This document shows positions 34,092-43,836 of a DNA stretch of 64,000 bases, in pieces. The stretch's first letter is position 1, and every line of letters begins with the position of its first letter. The notes under the pieces were generated by a model. The model saw only the letters and a list, made by a program, of their open reading frames with translations, made no database searches and was not told where the DNA came from. Both the position numbers and the translations under genes were made by a program. This DNA is from Pectobacterium polaris (GTDB lineage Bacteria; Pseudomonadota; Gammaproteobacteria; Enterobacterales; Enterobacteriaceae): contig NZ_CP017481.1 of assembly GCF_002307355.1 (NCBI RefSeq), positions 62,001 through 126,000 on the forward strand, given 5' to 3'.

Positions 34092-35084
34092 TTATTCACG
34101 AAACAGTTCTTCAATGCTCAACCCCTGAACCTGCAAAATTTCCCGCAGGCGGCGTAAGCCTTCAACCTGAATCTGGCGAACACGTTCACGCGTTAAGCCG
34201 ATTTCACGACCCACATCTTCCAGCGTAGCCGCTTCGTACCCTAGCAGGCCGAAACGACGCGCCAACACCTCACGCTGTTTGGCATTCAGCTCAAACAACC
34301 ATTTTACGATATTCTGCTTCATATCGTTATCTTGAGTAGTGTCTTCAGGTCCGTTATCTTTTTCGTCTGCCAGAATATCCAGCAGCGCTTTTTCCGAATC
34401 ACCACCCAACGGGGTATCGACGGAAGTAATACGTTCATTCAGGCGCAGCATGCGGTTGACGTCATCAACGGGCTTATCAAGCTGTTCGGCGATTTCTTCC
34501 GCACTCGGCTCGTGATCCAGTTTATGAGACAGTTCGCGCGCGGTGCGCAGATAAACGTTGAGTTCTTTGACAATGTGAATCGGCAAACGGATGGTACGGG
34601 TTTGATTCATGATCGCCCGTTCTATCGTCTGTCGAATCCACCAGGTTGCATAGGTTGAAAAACGGAATCCTCTTTCTGGATCGAATTTTTCAACCGCACG
34701 GATCAGGCCGAGGTTCCCCTCTTCAATCAGGTCCAGCAGCGCCAGACCACGATTGTTGTAACGGCGGGCAATTTTCACCACCAGCCGCAGGTTACTCTCG
34801 ATCATCCGGCGGCGCGATGGGACATCGCCACGCAACGCGCGTCGGGCAAAATAAACTTCTTCTTCTGCGGTTAAAAGCGGCGAATAGCCGATCTCTCCTA
34901 AATAGAGCTGTGTTGCGTCAAGGACACGCTGTGGGACCCCTTGCGATAACAGCTCGTCTTCCGCCGAGTCATTATCATTGGTATCTTCCTCTGCCAGCGC
35001 TTTATCGTCAAAAACGTCAAGTCCATTTTCTTCGAAATCGGTATCTTCATGTAACTCGTTAACTTTCAGCGTACTTTGGCTCAT
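34092..35084 (-). CDS. rpoS: RNA polymerase sigma factor RpoS (sigma38)
   Basis: Stationary-phase and general stress sigma factor. The 330 residues match E. coli, with an acidic N-terminus ([14 protein letters not shown]), region 1.2/2.1 ([21 protein letters not shown]), the region 2.3-2.4 melting and -10 helix ([20 protein letters not shown]) and the region 4.2 helix-turn-helix ([20 protein letters not shown]). It lies 53 bp downstream of nlpD. In E. coli the main rpoS promoter is inside nlpD, giving a long structured leader targeted by sRNAs; the same layout is retained here. Confidence 0.97.
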   Translation of the reverse strand: MSQSTLKVNELHEDTDFEENGLDVFDDKALAEEDTNDNDSAEDELLSQGVPQRVLDATQLYLGEIGYSPLLTAEEEVYFARRALRGDVPSRRRMIESNLRLVVKIARRYNNRGLALLDLIEEGNLGLIRAVEKFDPERGFRFSTYATWWIRQTIERAIMNQTRTIRLPIHIVKELNVYLRTARELSHKLDHEPSAEEIAEQLDKPVDDVNRMLRLNERITSVDTPLGGDSEKALLDILADEKDNGPEDTTQDNDMKQNIVKWLFELNAKQREVLARRFGLLGYEAATLEDVGREIGLTRERVRQIQVEGLRRLREILQVQGLSIEELFRE

Positions 35085-35137
35085 AAGTGGCTCCTACCCG
35101 TGATCCCTTGGCAGAATACCGAAATACTCTGCCCGAT

Positions 35138-36171
35138 TTATCGCTGCGGCAGAAAACGCAGCGGGTTTACGGATTTCCCCTTGTAACGAATTTCAAAGTG
35201 CAAGCGAACTGAGCTGGTGCCCGTACTGCCCATCGTAGCGATTTTTTGTCCTGCCGTGACGTCTTGTTGCTCACGGACTAGCATCGTATCGTTATGGGCA
35301 TAGGCACTGAGGTAGTCATCATTATGTTTGATGATTATCAGATTTCCGTAACCACGTAGCGCATTACCCGCGTACACCACGCGCCCACTGGCGGTTGCGG
35401 TGATCGGTTGCCCACGTGAGCCGGCGATATCAATCCCTTTATTTCCCCCCTCGGAAGCGGAGAAACTATCTATGACTTTCCCATCGGTAGGCCAACGCCA
35501 ACTGCCGACAGCAGCCGTATTGCTGCTGGCAACAGCCGCTGGTGCGGAAACAGGAGCGGTTGTTGGTGCCCCTGTCGTAGGTAACATCTTACCTACATTC
35601 TGTTTACCCTGATTACCAGAATACGCATTAGTTGACTGAGAATCAACCGATGTAGTTTGTATTTGCGCACTTGATGGCGGCGTTGGTACACCACCTCGGG
35701 TAGCATCCGTTGTTGCCAACATTCCACCACCGCTCGTCAGGCCACCGCCCGAAGCGTTGTTACCGGATACGTTTCCTAAGCTCAGTGATTGCCCCACATT
35801 CAGGCTGTATGGCTCAGGAATATTGTTGCGCTGCGCCAGATCCCGGTAGTCATTACCAGTAATCCACGCGATATAAAACAGGGTGTCGCCCCGTTTAACG
35901 GTATAGGCATTACCGCCGCTGTAGCTGCCTTTCGGAATATTGCCGTAGCTGCGGTTGTAAACAATTCGGCCGTCGGTCGTTGTTGAAACGCTTTCACCCG
36001 CTGTTGAAATGCGTGATGGTGGCGCAGATAACATCCCCCTCGGCTGCCCGTATTTCCGTCAACGCTGCTGATCGGTGCGGATTTGGAATTATTGTTGGTA
36101 CATCCCGCCAATCCTAAGACAATCACCGTACAAGCAGCAATATGACGCAAATTCATCATTCGGCTTCCCAT
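35138..36171 (-). pseudogene. nlpD: nlpD, murein hydrolase activator lipoprotein, one-base frameshift
   Basis: NlpD is an outer-membrane lipoprotein that activates the amidase AmiC at the division site. The frame from 36171 supplies the signal and lipobox (LGLAGC) and runs through DGNTGSRGG, then derails. The rest ([16 protein letters not shown] onward) is in another frame from 36034: a LysM domain ([28 protein letters not shown], in part) and a degenerate M23 domain ending [16 protein letters not shown]. Adding one base to the CCCCC at 36035-36039 (G5 on the coding strand) restores a 344-residue protein aligned to E. coli NlpD. As written, no lipoprotein could be made. Confidence 0.88.
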
Positions 36172-36516
36172 GCGCCTTACTCCCCTATAACTATAGCGTT
36201 CAAAAAAGTGTCGATAACATTCAAAAAACAGTAATACTCAGAACTCAATTCGGACATGTCTGCCTCGCATCTGCTCTCGCTTAACTGGCCGTAGCTCAAC
36301 TGCCTATAGCGTAAATGATTGTAGCGTACCGGTATTCGGTGATTTATTCGTTAATTAGAACGAGAAAGATCGCTACTTCACCATCACTGGCGCATAAGCA
36401 AAACGGGAAAGGCACCACGATGATTAGATGCTAACAATATCAACAAGTTCGCACTATAAAACAGTTGTGTTGAAATTTTAAAGACTTAACAACAAGTGCA
36501 TACCAACGCCACGGTA
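36172..36516. other. pcm-nlpD intergenic region
   Basis: 345 bp without a supported gene, longer than the same gap in E. coli as I recall it. It should contain the nlpD promoter on the minus strand. I see no RNA gene and no terminator with a U-run. Confidence 0.5.
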
Positions 36517-37143
36517 TCAGGCTAATTCCCCTTTGACCAGCGGAACAAACCGAACAGCTTCAACCGTTTGAATAATAAATTCGCCAGCATGGCGTTGAAC
36601 AACCTGTAAGTATTGTGACTGTTCACCGACGGGCAATACCATCACGCCGCCTTCATCAAGCTGTTCCATCAGCGCTCGGGGAATTTCCGGCGGTGCAGCA
36701 GTCACGATGATGGCATCAAACGGCCCGCGCGACGCCCAGCCCTGCCACCCATCGCCATGACGGGTAGAAACATTATGCAGATCAAGCTGCTTTAAGCGAC
36801 GTTTAGCCTGCCATTGCAGCCCTTTAATACGCTCAACCGAGCAAACGTGCCTCACCAAATGCGCTAAAATCGCCGTTTGATAACCAGAACCAGTGCCAAT
36901 TTCCAGCACGCGAGAAACAGGCGTCAGGCTGAGCAATTCCGTCATCTTCGCGACCATATAGGGCTGCGAAATCGTCTGACCGGAACCAATAGGCAGAGCG
37001 GTATTTTCATACGCTTTATGCTCGAACGCCTCGTCAACGAAACGTTCTCTGGGTACGGCTTCTATCGCACTCAGTAGACGTTCGTCCTGAATGCCCTGCT
37101 GGCGCAGCTGTGCCAACAACGTTTCTATACGCTTGTTTACCAT
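36517..37143 (-). CDS. pcm: Protein-L-isoaspartate O-methyltransferase
   Basis: Repairs age-damaged proteins by methylating isoaspartyl residues with SAM. The 208 residues match E. coli Pcm along the whole length, including the substrate loop [22 protein letters not shown] motif [16 protein letters not shown] and [13 protein letters not shown]. The start codon overlaps an upstream minus-strand TAA (ATGGTAA), the same junction that joins surE to pcm in E. coli, yet no surE is present. Confidence 0.96.
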   Translation of the reverse strand: MVNKRIETLLAQLRQQGIQDERLLSAIEAVPRERFVDEAFEHKAYENTALPIGSGQTISQPYMVAKMTELLSLTPVSRVLEIGTGSGYQTAILAHLVRHVCSVERIKGLQWQAKRRLKQLDLHNVSTRHGDGWQGWASRGPFDAIIVTAAPPEIPRALMEQLDEGGVMVLPVGEQSQYLQVVQRHAGEFIIQTVEAVRFVPLVKGELA

Positions 37144-37283
37144 TCCCCGCCGACCTCAGCTCTGGTTAACCTCGTCACCAATACAGCAATTTTCCCGCAC
37201 AGGGGTAAGCCAGCCGCCGCTATCGCACGGTTGCCAGCATTATTCTCTTCAACTCTTTTCTGCAAAAAACGTCTCGCAGTACA
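37144..37283 (-). other. Site where surE is missing
   Basis: In E. coli and most relatives surE (about 253 codons) overlaps both truD and pcm. Here only 140 bp separate the two, and no SurE N-terminus (expected MRILLSNDDG) is encoded. One minus-strand frame runs into the pcm start as [16 protein letters not shown] followed by TAA, and lines up without gaps with the last 16 residues of E. coli SurE (DVVSDWLNSVGVGTQW), with V, L, V, G and W shared. It may be a short 3' remnant of surE; the alignment is weak. Confidence 0.5.
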
Positions 37284-38330
37284 TCAGGCACCGAGATCGG
37301 TATCCTGCTGTGAATGCAGCAATTCGCGCACCACGCTGGTCGCAAAACTGCCCGCAGGTAGCCAGAACGTCACTTCCACAGTCGCATCGTCCTGCCATTC
37401 CCAGTGCATCTGCTGCGGATACAGCAGCACCGCACGCCGGGCAGGTTCGACCCGCTCACGCTTAACCAAAGACCACAGCGTGTCTTGTCCGACCAAAGCC
37501 TGTTCTTCAAATACCCGCGCGTCATCCTGCGTGCCCAGTTCACCATCACCAGGCAGCGGCGCGGTAATCTGGAGTTCACCCGCATCAAGGCGCGTCTGTA
37601 AAACGTCTAATTCGTCAGGCTTAGCAACAAACCAGCTGCCGCGCCCTGTTAGCTGCAATGCATCACCACACAAGACGGTTTTCGCCTGCTGTCCCGCGAG
37701 TCGTGCACTGGCAACCTGATTAAACATCGCACTGCGGCTGGCGGAAAGATAAAAACTCCGCTTACTGCGTTCTTTTACTCGAATCTCGTTATTTGCCCAA
37801 AGACGAGCCTGCTCAAGATTATTTCCATTACGTCCGAAACGCTGGCTGCCGAAATAATTAGGCGCGCCGTTCGCGGCAATCAGCGCCAAACGAGCGTCAA
37901 CCTCGCTTCGGTCGCTGACCTGACGCAGCACCAGAGTAAAATGGTTACCCCGCAGCGTACCGATCCGCAGCTTGCGACGATGGCGAGTCACCTCAAGCAC
38001 ATCACAGCCTTCAAGCTCCAACAAGGAGAAATCTGGCGTCTCCTTTCCCGGCATGTGCAGGCAGAACCATTGTTCGGTGACAGCATGACGATCTTTCAAA
38101 CCCGCATAACTGACGGCACGCAGCGGTAGACGAACAAATTTCGCCAGCATCTCGGCCACAAATTGCGTATTACAGCCGCGCTTGCGTACACGTACCAATA
38201 CTTGTTCACCGTCACCATCTGGCTGAAATCCCAGATCTTCCACCACCAGAAAATCTTCAGCAGTGGATTTCAATGAGCCGGTAGCCTGTGGTTCACCGTG
38301 CAACCAGACGAGTTGTTCGCTATTTTCCAT
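37284..38330 (-). CDS. truD: tRNA pseudouridine(13) synthase TruD
   Basis: Makes pseudouridine 13 in tRNA-Glu. ATG 38330 gives 348 residues (E. coli 349); a frame opening 11 codons upstream is not needed. The catalytic aspartate is D80 in [14 protein letters not shown], and [15 protein letters not shown] and [14 protein letters not shown] are family motifs. The final residues ([10 protein letters not shown]) differ from the E. coli end (NTTGDYAHIAE), where the coding DNA also encodes the surE start; this is where surE is lost. Confidence 0.95.
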   Translation of the reverse strand: MENSEQLVWLHGEPQATGSLKSTAEDFLVVEDLGFQPDGDGEQVLVRVRKRGCNTQFVAEMLAKFVRLPLRAVSYAGLKDRHAVTEQWFCLHMPGKETPDFSLLELEGCDVLEVTRHRRKLRIGTLRGNHFTLVLRQVSDRSEVDARLALIAANGAPNYFGSQRFGRNGNNLEQARLWANNEIRVKERSKRSFYLSASRSAMFNQVASARLAGQQAKTVLCGDALQLTGRGSWFVAKPDELDVLQTRLDAGELQITAPLPGDGELGTQDDARVFEEQALVGQDTLWSLVKRERVEPARRAVLLYPQQMHWEWQDDATVEVTFWLPAGSFATSVVRELLHSQQDTDLGA

Positions 38331-38448
38331 CGTTATCCTACAACGTGCATGACCGGATGACACCCGGCCACGACAGTGTTTTTTATACCGTTAATTTTCT
38401 ATTATTAATGAGGCACTACTGATAATTAATCGTTAACAAAACGACCAC

Positions 38449-38946
38449 TTACCACGCGACAATTTCGCCCGTTTCTTTTTTCACCAGCAGAGCAACGGCT
38501 TCGCAGGCAATGCCTTCGCCGCGACCAGTAAAGCCCAGCTGTTCTGTCGTGGTCGCTTTCACATTGACGTCGTCCATGTGACACTGCAAATCTTCCGCCA
38601 GATTCACGCGCATTTGCGGGATATGCGGTGCCATTTTCGGCGCCTGCGCAATAATCGTAACGTCCAGATTGCCTAGCTGGTAGCCTTTTTCATTGATACG
38701 ACGCCAGGCTTCACGCAGCAGGCTACGGCTGTCCGCTCCTTTAAAAGCCGGATCGGTATCAGGAAATAGCTTGCCAATGTCACCCAGCGTGGCGGCCCCC
38801 AACAGGGCATCGGTCACCGCATGCAGCACCACATCCCCATCGGAATGTGCCAGCAGGCCTTGAGTATAAGGAATTCGCACGCCACCGATCACCAGCGGAC
38901 CTTCTCCACCGAACTTATGGACATCAAAACCGTGACCGATACGCAT
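38449..38946 (-). CDS. ispF: 2-C-methyl-D-erythritol 2,4-cyclodiphosphate synthase
   Basis: Fifth step of the MEP isoprenoid pathway, with zinc. The metal ligands are in GHGFDVHKF (D8, H10) and the third ligand is at [25 protein letters not shown]. The substrate loop [12 protein letters not shown] and the C-terminal [20 protein letters not shown] are present. The 165 residues compare with 159 in E. coli. It is followed by truD in the usual ispD-ispF-truD order. Confidence 0.96.
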   Translation of the reverse strand: MRIGHGFDVHKFGGEGPLVIGGVRIPYTQGLLAHSDGDVVLHAVTDALLGAATLGDIGKLFPDTDPAFKGADSRSLLREAWRRINEKGYQLGNLDVTIIAQAPKMAPHIPQMRVNLAEDLQCHMDDVNVKATTTEQLGFTGRGEGIACEAVALLVKKETGEIVAW

Positions 38947-38999
38947 CGCGCGTTCTCCTTATCTGTATTTAACGAATAAATTTAGCGAATAAAATGAGG

Positions 39000-39713
39000 T
39001 TACTGCAAACTGGTTAAATAGAATTCGGCTAATGCCAAATCCTCTGGACGAGTGACTTTGATATTATCCGAACGTCCGCTGATAATTTGCGGGCGATAGC
39101 CACAATATTCCAACGCGGAGGCTTCATCTGTGACGGCAACGCCATCCTGAAGCGCCCGTTGCAGGCACTGTTTCAACAGCGCCGCGGGAAAAAGCTGCGG
39201 CGTCAGTGCATGCCACAAATCGTTACGTTCTACCGTGCGATCGATAAACCCGTCCGTGCCGCGCTTCATGGTATCACGAACCGGCGCAGCCAGAATTCCA
39301 CCAACGTCACTCTGCTCGACAATCGCCAGCAGGCGCGTCAGATCGTCCTGATGCAGACACGGACGCGCCGCGTCATGCACTAACGCCCATGCGCTATCGG
39401 CAACGGCGGACAGCCCAGCCAGCACGGAATCCGCACGCTGCTGCCCGCCCGTCACGGCACAAATACGGGGATCGTTGGCAATCGCCAAGGTATGAAAAAA
39501 TGCGTCATCAGGGCTGATAACGACGACGACACGCTGCACGCGTGAATGGCGTAAAAGCGCGTCGATAGTATGTTCAAGAATGGTTTTATGGCCGGTCGCA
39601 TCATTGCCAATCGTCAGATACTGCTTAGGACGATCGTTTTGCATCCGGCTGCCGTTGCCCGCAGCGGGCAAAACGGCAACAATGTCAGGCGGGGAAAGGC
39701 GTGGTATCTGCAT
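39000..39713 (-). CDS. ispD: 2-C-methyl-D-erythritol 4-phosphate cytidylyltransferase
   Basis: Transfers CMP from CTP to MEP in the isoprenoid pathway. The N-terminal nucleotide-binding signature [21 protein letters not shown] and the VHDAARPC segment are intact, as is [11 protein letters not shown] near the C-terminus. The 237 residues match E. coli (236). It begins 3 bp after the ftsB stop and is probably co-transcribed with ftsB and ispF. Confidence 0.96.
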   Translation of the reverse strand: MQIPRLSPPDIVAVLPAAGNGSRMQNDRPKQYLTIGNDATGHKTILEHTIDALLRHSRVQRVVVVISPDDAFFHTLAIANDPRICAVTGGQQRADSVLAGLSAVADSAWALVHDAARPCLHQDDLTRLLAIVEQSDVGGILAAPVRDTMKRGTDGFIDRTVERNDLWHALTPQLFPAALLKQCLQRALQDGVAVTDEASALEYCGYRPQIISGRSDNIKVTRPEDLALAEFYLTSLQ

Positions 39714-39716
39714 GCG

Positions 39717-40052
39717 TCAACGTTGTGTGTTGTTAGATGAATCGTTATTAGATGACGTCGTATTCGCGTTACGGTGGTTCGATTCTGGCACCAGACGATA
39801 GAAGCTTTCACCGGGTTTGATCATACTCAGTTCATTGCGTGCACGCTCTTCAATCGCTTCCTGCCCGCCATTGAGGTCATCAATTTCAGCAAACAGTTGT
39901 TCGTTACGGTCTTTTAATTTGGCATTGTTCCCCTGCTGGACAACAACATCATCCTTCACCCGAACATAATCGTGAATGCCATTCTTGCCCAGCCACAGTG
40001 AGTACTGAAGCCAGCCAAGCAATATCAATAATAACAGCGTAAGCTTTCCCAT
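39717..40052 (-). CDS. ftsB: Cell division protein FtsB
   Basis: Bitopic divisome protein that forms the FtsQLB complex and signals septal peptidoglycan synthesis. One membrane helix (about 3-20) is followed by a periplasmic coiled coil with heptad leucines and the asparagine/glutamine-rich [28 protein letters not shown], then the conserved [21 protein letters not shown]. The 111 residues compare with 103 in E. coli; the extra length is an Asn/Ser/Thr-rich C-terminal tail. Confidence 0.95.
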   Translation of the reverse strand: MGKLTLLLLILLGWLQYSLWLGKNGIHDYVRVKDDVVVQQGNNAKLKDRNEQLFAEIDDLNGGQEAIEERARNELSMIKPGESFYRLVPESNHRNANTTSSNNDSSNNTQR

Positions 40053-40298
40053 CCCGCCCCCTGAAAAACCGCCTAATCATCCCATAACTTTTGTTTCGAC
40101 TCCACTGTGTCCGGCAGTGGGAGGCAATATTCACCCTGCCGCGTGCGCAAATGGAGATATTCCGGGCAGAAAAGCATGCCAAACGTGCTCTCAGGTCACA
40201 CTCACCTCATCCATTCATCCCCTTGTACTTTCTGTTCATCAGCAGACGTAAGCGCATAGCATCCGTCTGGCTAAAACCGTCCATAGGAAAAACGTCAG

Positions 40299-40354
40299 TT
40301 GAACCATTAATGCTATCTGTGTATTTTTATGCATACAAAGTGCATAAAAAAAGA
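40299..40354 (+). promoter_or_regulatory. Promoter with two ARG boxes (ArgR operator)
   Basis: -35 TTGAAC (40299-40304), a 17-bp spacer and -10 TATTTT (40322-40327). TGTATTTTTATGCA at 40320-40333 fits the ARG-box pattern TGNATNNNNNATNCA-like closely and covers the -10. A second, half-conserved box TGCATAAAAAAAGA at 40341-40354 is centred exactly 21 bp away, the spacing of paired ARG boxes. This points to arginine-dependent repression of the transporter genes that follow. No experimental support is available. Confidence 0.65.
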
Positions 40355-40383
40355 AAGTTTTACATTTAAACCAGGAGAAAACC

Positions 40384-41169
40384 ATGTTCAAAAAACTGTT
40401 ATTCGTTGGTGCGCTCTTCACTACCGCACTATCCACTACCGTACTCCCCACCAGCGCCTTCGCCGCGGAACCCACTTATGTTGTTGGCTCTGGCGGAACC
40501 TATCGCCCTTTTGAGTTTGAAAATGCGAAGAAAGAGCTGGAAGGCTTTGATATTGATATTATTAAAGCGATCGCCAAGGCGGAGAATTTTAATATCAAGC
40601 TGATCAATACGCCGTGGGAAGGGATCTTCGCGACCCTTAACTCCGGCGACCGCGACATTATCATTTCCGGTATCACAATTACCGACAAACGTAAGCAAAT
40701 GGTCGATTTCTCCGCACCGTATTTCCCAGCAGAGCAGTCCATTGTGGTGCCTAAAGGCTCGACGATCGACTCGATTGCTGCGCTGAAAGATCACAAAGTC
40801 GGTGTCGTGAACTCCAGTACCGCCGATATCGTGGTCTCCGATGTATTAGGCAAAAACAGTACATCGATTAAGCGCTTTGATAACACCCCGTTAATGTTAC
40901 AAGAGCTGTATGAAGATGGTGTGGGCGCCGCGGTTGGCGACGTGGGCGTAGTGAAGTTTTACATTAAGACTCACCCTGAAAAACAGTTCAATCTGGTTTC
41001 CGACGCCAAATTCGAACGCCAGTATTTCGGGATCGCCGTCGCGAAAGGCAACGATCAGCTGCGTGAGAAGATTAACGCAGGGCTGAAAAAAATCGTTGCT
41101 GATGGCACCTACGCCAAGATCTATCAAACCTGGTTTGATAACAACGTTCCGACCTTACCCGCAGAATAA
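40384..41169 (+). CDS. Basic amino acid ABC transporter substrate-binding protein
   Basis: Periplasmic binding protein of the SBP_bac_3 family (261 residues). The signal peptide covers about residues 1-28 (ending AFAA). The family signature GFDIDIIKAIAKA (about 54-66) and the carboxylate-binding arginine context ITDKRKQMVDFSAPYF are present. It resembles arginine, lysine or histidine binders more than ArtJ itself. The ARG boxes at its promoter favour arginine, which is inference. It begins a three-gene unit (binding protein, permease, ATPase) between ftsB and ygbE, which are neighbours in E. coli. The ribosome-binding site is CAGGAGA. Confidence 0.85.
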   Translation: MFKKLLFVGALFTTALSTTVLPTSAFAAEPTYVVGSGGTYRPFEFENAKKELEGFDIDIIKAIAKAENFNIKLINTPWEGIFATLNSGDRDIIISGITITDKRKQMVDFSAPYFPAEQSIVVPKGSTIDSIAALKDHKVGVVNSSTADIVVSDVLGKNSTSIKRFDNTPLMLQELYEDGVGAAVGDVGVVKFYIKTHPEKQFNLVSDAKFERQYFGIAVAKGNDQLREKINAGLKKIVADGTYAKIYQTWFDNNVPTLPAE

Positions 41170-41228
41170 CGCCTGCAACACACTGCGCACCTCTCCAGGT
41201 CTCCATCGCCTCAGCGAGAGGTCGCATC

Positions 41229-41260
41229 AACCGGACAGCTAGCCTGTCCGGTTTAATTTA
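41229..41260 (+). terminator. Terminator-like hairpin between the binding-protein and permease genes
   Basis: A perfect 10-bp stem (aaccggacag / ctgtccggtt) with a 5-nt loop, followed by TTAATTTA. It probably reduces transcription into the permease and ATPase genes or protects the 3' end of the binding-protein mRNA, giving excess binding protein. Confidence 0.7.
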
Positions 41261-41301
41261 GAATAATCATTACGTTAGCCTATTCAAAAAAGGAAACGAT
41301 C

Positions 41302-42066
41302 TTGACGGGATTTCGTTGGGAGATCATTCAGGAATATGCCCCGCTGTTTATGGAAGGCACCTGGATGACCATCAAATGCACCATTATTTGTGTCATTCTT
41401 GGCACCTGCTGGGGATTAACGCTCGGATTAGGCCGCTTAGCGCAGGCACCGCACGGGCCGTGGAAATATATCCTGCACTACGGTGTTCAATGGCCGGTAC
41501 GCATCTACATCAGCGCCTTCCGCGGCACGCCGCTGTTTGTACAAATCATGGTGGTGCACTTCGCGCTAGTGCCGCTGTTCATCAATCCGCGTGACGGGCT
41601 GCTGGTGACCAGCAATATTATGTCGGCCGATCTTGCCCGTACGCTGCGCTCAGATTACGGCGCGTTCCTCTCTTGCATCGTGGCAATTACGCTGAATGCG
41701 GGTGCCTATGTCTCCGAGATATTCCGTGCCGGTATTCAGTCGATCGATCGCGGCCAGATGGAAGCGTCACGCTCTCTCGGAATGAGCTATGGCCGTACGA
41801 TGCGGAAAGTCATTCTGCCGCAGGCTTTTCGCCGCATGCTGCCACCGCTGGGCAACAACGCCATCGCGATTGTGAAGGATTCATCGTTGGCTTCAGCAAT
41901 CGGATTGGCGGATCTCGCCTATGCCGCTCGTACGGTGTCAGGGGCTTACGCCACGTACTGGGAACCCTACCTGGCGATCTCTATCGTTTATTGGGTTATT
42001 ACTTTCCTGCTTTCGCTGCTGGTGCGGCACATGGAAATGAGGTTTGGCAAAAGTGATTCACGTTAA
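41302..42066 (+). CDS. Amino acid ABC transporter permease (HisM/GlnP type)
   Basis: A 254-residue inner-membrane permease of the polar amino acid family. Hydrophobic helices and the family segments [59 protein letters not shown] (read in two parts) and [21 protein letters not shown] are present. There is only one permease gene, so it should act as a homodimer, as in GlnHPQ. The start is TTG behind AAAAAAGGAA. It overlaps the ATPase reading frame. Confidence 0.88.
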   Translation: MTGFRWEIIQEYAPLFMEGTWMTIKCTIICVILGTCWGLTLGLGRLAQAPHGPWKYILHYGVQWPVRIYISAFRGTPLFVQIMVVHFALVPLFINPRDGLLVTSNIMSADLARTLRSDYGAFLSCIVAITLNAGAYVSEIFRAGIQSIDRGQMEASRSLGMSYGRTMRKVILPQAFRRMLPPLGNNAIAIVKDSSLASAIGLADLAYAARTVSGAYATYWEPYLAISIVYWVITFLLSLLVRHMEMRFGKSDSR

Positions 42067-42775
42067 AAACCTGCAAAAACAGTTTGGTGATACGCATGTC
42101 CTGCGCGGTATTTCCTGCGACATCGCGCCTCAGGAAGTGCTCTGCCTGATTGGCCCATCCGGTTCAGGAAAGAGTACCTTTCTGCGCTGCATCAACGCAC
42201 TGGAGACGCTGTCGGCAGGCGAGATTACGGTCAACGGTTTTGCCATTCACGATCAGAAAACCAACATCAATCGCGTGCGCGAAAGCGTGGGGATGGTGTT
42301 CCAGCGCTTTAATCTATTTCCGCACATGACGGTGTTGGAAAACATAATTATGGCGCCGATGGATGTGAAAAAATTGTCGCGTGCGCAGGCCGTTGAACGG
42401 GCGAAAGCGTTGCTCAGCAAGGTCGGCCTGCTGGATAAAATCGATGCCTGGCCGAATAGCCTGTCCGGTGGACAGCAGCAGCGTGTCGCGATTGCCCGCG
42501 CGTTAGCGATGGAACCCGCGATCATGCTATTCGATGAACCGACATCCGCGCTGGACCCGGAGCTGGTTGGCGAAGTGTTAGCGGTTATGAAAACGCTGGC
42601 GAATGAAGGCATGACGATGGTCATCGTGACCCATGAAATGGCATTTGCCAGAGAAGTGGCCGATAGAGTGATCTTTATCGATCAGGGGATTATTCAGGAA
42701 CAGGGGACGCCAGAAGCGATCTTTACTCATCCGAGTAACCCGCGTACGCAGGCTTTCCTAAGTAAGATACTGTAA
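42053..42775 (+). CDS. Amino acid ABC transporter ATP-binding protein (GlnQ type)
   Basis: A 240-residue ATPase of the polar amino acid uptake family. Walker A (GPSGSGKST), signature (LSGGQQQR) and Walker B ([14 protein letters not shown]) are intact. GTG 42053 is preferred, because TGAGG lies ten bases upstream and the product [12 protein letters not shown] starts like GlnQ; a TTG at 42044 would put the ribosome-binding site too close. It overlaps the permease gene by 14 bp and ends the unit before a strong terminator. Confidence 0.9.
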   Translation: MIHVKNLQKQFGDTHVLRGISCDIAPQEVLCLIGPSGSGKSTFLRCINALETLSAGEITVNGFAIHDQKTNINRVRESVGMVFQRFNLFPHMTVLENIIMAPMDVKKLSRAQAVERAKALLSKVGLLDKIDAWPNSLSGGQQQRVAIARALAMEPAIMLFDEPTSALDPELVGEVLAVMKTLANEGMTMVIVTHEMAFAREVADRVIFIDQGIIQEQGTPEAIFTHPSNPRTQAFLSKIL

Positions 42776-42788
42776 AACGGTAAACCAC

Positions 42789-42826
42789 AGGCTGTCAGCG
42801 TCTTCCACGCTGGCAGCCTTTTTCTT
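42789..42826 (+). terminator. Terminator of the amino acid transporter genes
   Basis: A 12-bp stem (aggctgtcagcg / cgctggcagcct, one G-U pair), a loop of about 7 nt, then TTTTTCTTTT. Confidence 0.87.
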
Positions 42827-43174
42827 TTACCACCCCGTCAGAAACGAAAATACCAGCCAAAACAGGCAGACCACCGTCAGCCCTGTCGCAAAAAGCGTAT
42901 AAAAAAGATAGCCTCTCAACAGAAAGCTAAACCCGACGCCAACCAGCACTGAAAACGGCATCAGCGCCAGAAAAAACGGCCAGGTGTAGAGCATGAAGAA
43001 AAACGTGGTATTAGAGCCGTATACCAGAAAAGGGATAGTAAAGGCCAACCAATAAAAGGAGAACCCCGTTACCGCCCCCATAAACAGGTAGGAAACGCCG
43101 TCATCTTCTTCTTGTTGCGCTGGCCGAGTCTTGCTAATCGTTAACTGCGTGGCATTTTGCATAATCTTTCCCAT
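42827..43174 (-). CDS. ygbE: DUF3561 inner-membrane protein YgbE
   Basis: A small membrane protein of unknown function with three to four hydrophobic segments (about 35-110 of 115 residues). IPFLVYGSNTTFFFMLYTWPFFLALMP matches E. coli YgbE, which is also next to cysC. ATG 43174 has GAGGGG five bases upstream; later Mets are possible. It follows cysC by about 40 bp and is probably co-transcribed with the cys operon. Confidence 0.85.
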   Translation of the reverse strand: MGKIMQNATQLTISKTRPAQQEEDDGVSYLFMGAVTGFSFYWLAFTIPFLVYGSNTTFFFMLYTWPFFLALMPFSVLVGVGFSFLLRGYLFYTLFATGLTVVCLFWLVFSFLTGW

Positions 43175-43217
43175 TCGTCCCCTCATCACCCACAAGCGCG
43201 GTGAAAAAAGCGGGATA

Positions 43218-43835
43218 TCAGAGCTTGATAATAGCTCTCTTGCCCAGCAGATCTAACAATTGGTCTGTCAAATTTGTTACTAATTGTTCGCCATCCAGAT
43301 GACTATCCGGCGCTTCCGGCGCTTCATACGCCGAGTCGATTCCGGTGAAATTACGCAGCTCTCCGGCACGGGCTTTTTTATACAACCCCTTAGGATCACG
43401 TGCTTCACAGGTCGCTAACGGCGTATCCACGAAGACTTCGATGAACTGCCCTTCGCCCAGTAAATCCTGCACCATTTTACGCTCGGCGCGGTGCGGCGAG
43501 ATAAACGCAGTCAGGACTACCAGACCCGCATCCACCATCAGTTTGGCAACTTCCCCCACGCGACGGATGTTTTCGCGCCGATCGTCGTCGGTGAAGCCTA
43601 AATCGCGGCACAACCCGTGCCGCACGTTGTCGCCATCCAGCAGGTAGGTGCTGACACCACGCTGATGTAGCGCCTGTTCCAGCGCCCCCGCCAGCGTGGA
43701 TTTACCGGATCCAGACAACCCGGTAAACCAGATAACGACGCCCTGATGACCATGCAACTCCTCGCGCGACTCTCGGGTGACATCGTGCGCATGCCAGACG
43801 ACGTTATCGTCAGTCGGTTCATCGCGTAAAGACAC
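43218..43835 (-). CDS. cysC: Adenylylsulfate (APS) kinase
   Basis: Phosphorylates APS to PAPS in sulfate assimilation. The P-loop is at G39-T47 (GLSGSGKST), followed by the APS-kinase motifs [28 protein letters not shown] and [22 protein letters not shown]. The GTG start at 43835 begins one base after the cysN stop and gives 205 residues (E. coli 201). A longer frame to 43898 lies inside cysN and is rejected. Confidence 0.96.
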   Translation of the reverse strand: MSLRDEPTDDNVVWHAHDVTRESREELHGHQGVVIWFTGLSGSGKSTLAGALEQALHQRGVSTYLLDGDNVRHGLCRDLGFTDDDRRENIRRVGEVAKLMVDAGLVVLTAFISPHRAERKMVQDLLGEGQFIEVFVDTPLATCEARDPKGLYKKARAGELRNFTGIDSAYEAPEAPDSHLDGEQLVTNLTDQLLDLLGKRAIIKL

Positions 43836-43836
43836 G

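Noticed and set aside
39949..40182. 77-codon minus-strand frame overlapping the start of ftsB
   Set aside because: Overlaps ftsB in another frame, with no recognisable motif; the ftsB start and promoter explain the region.
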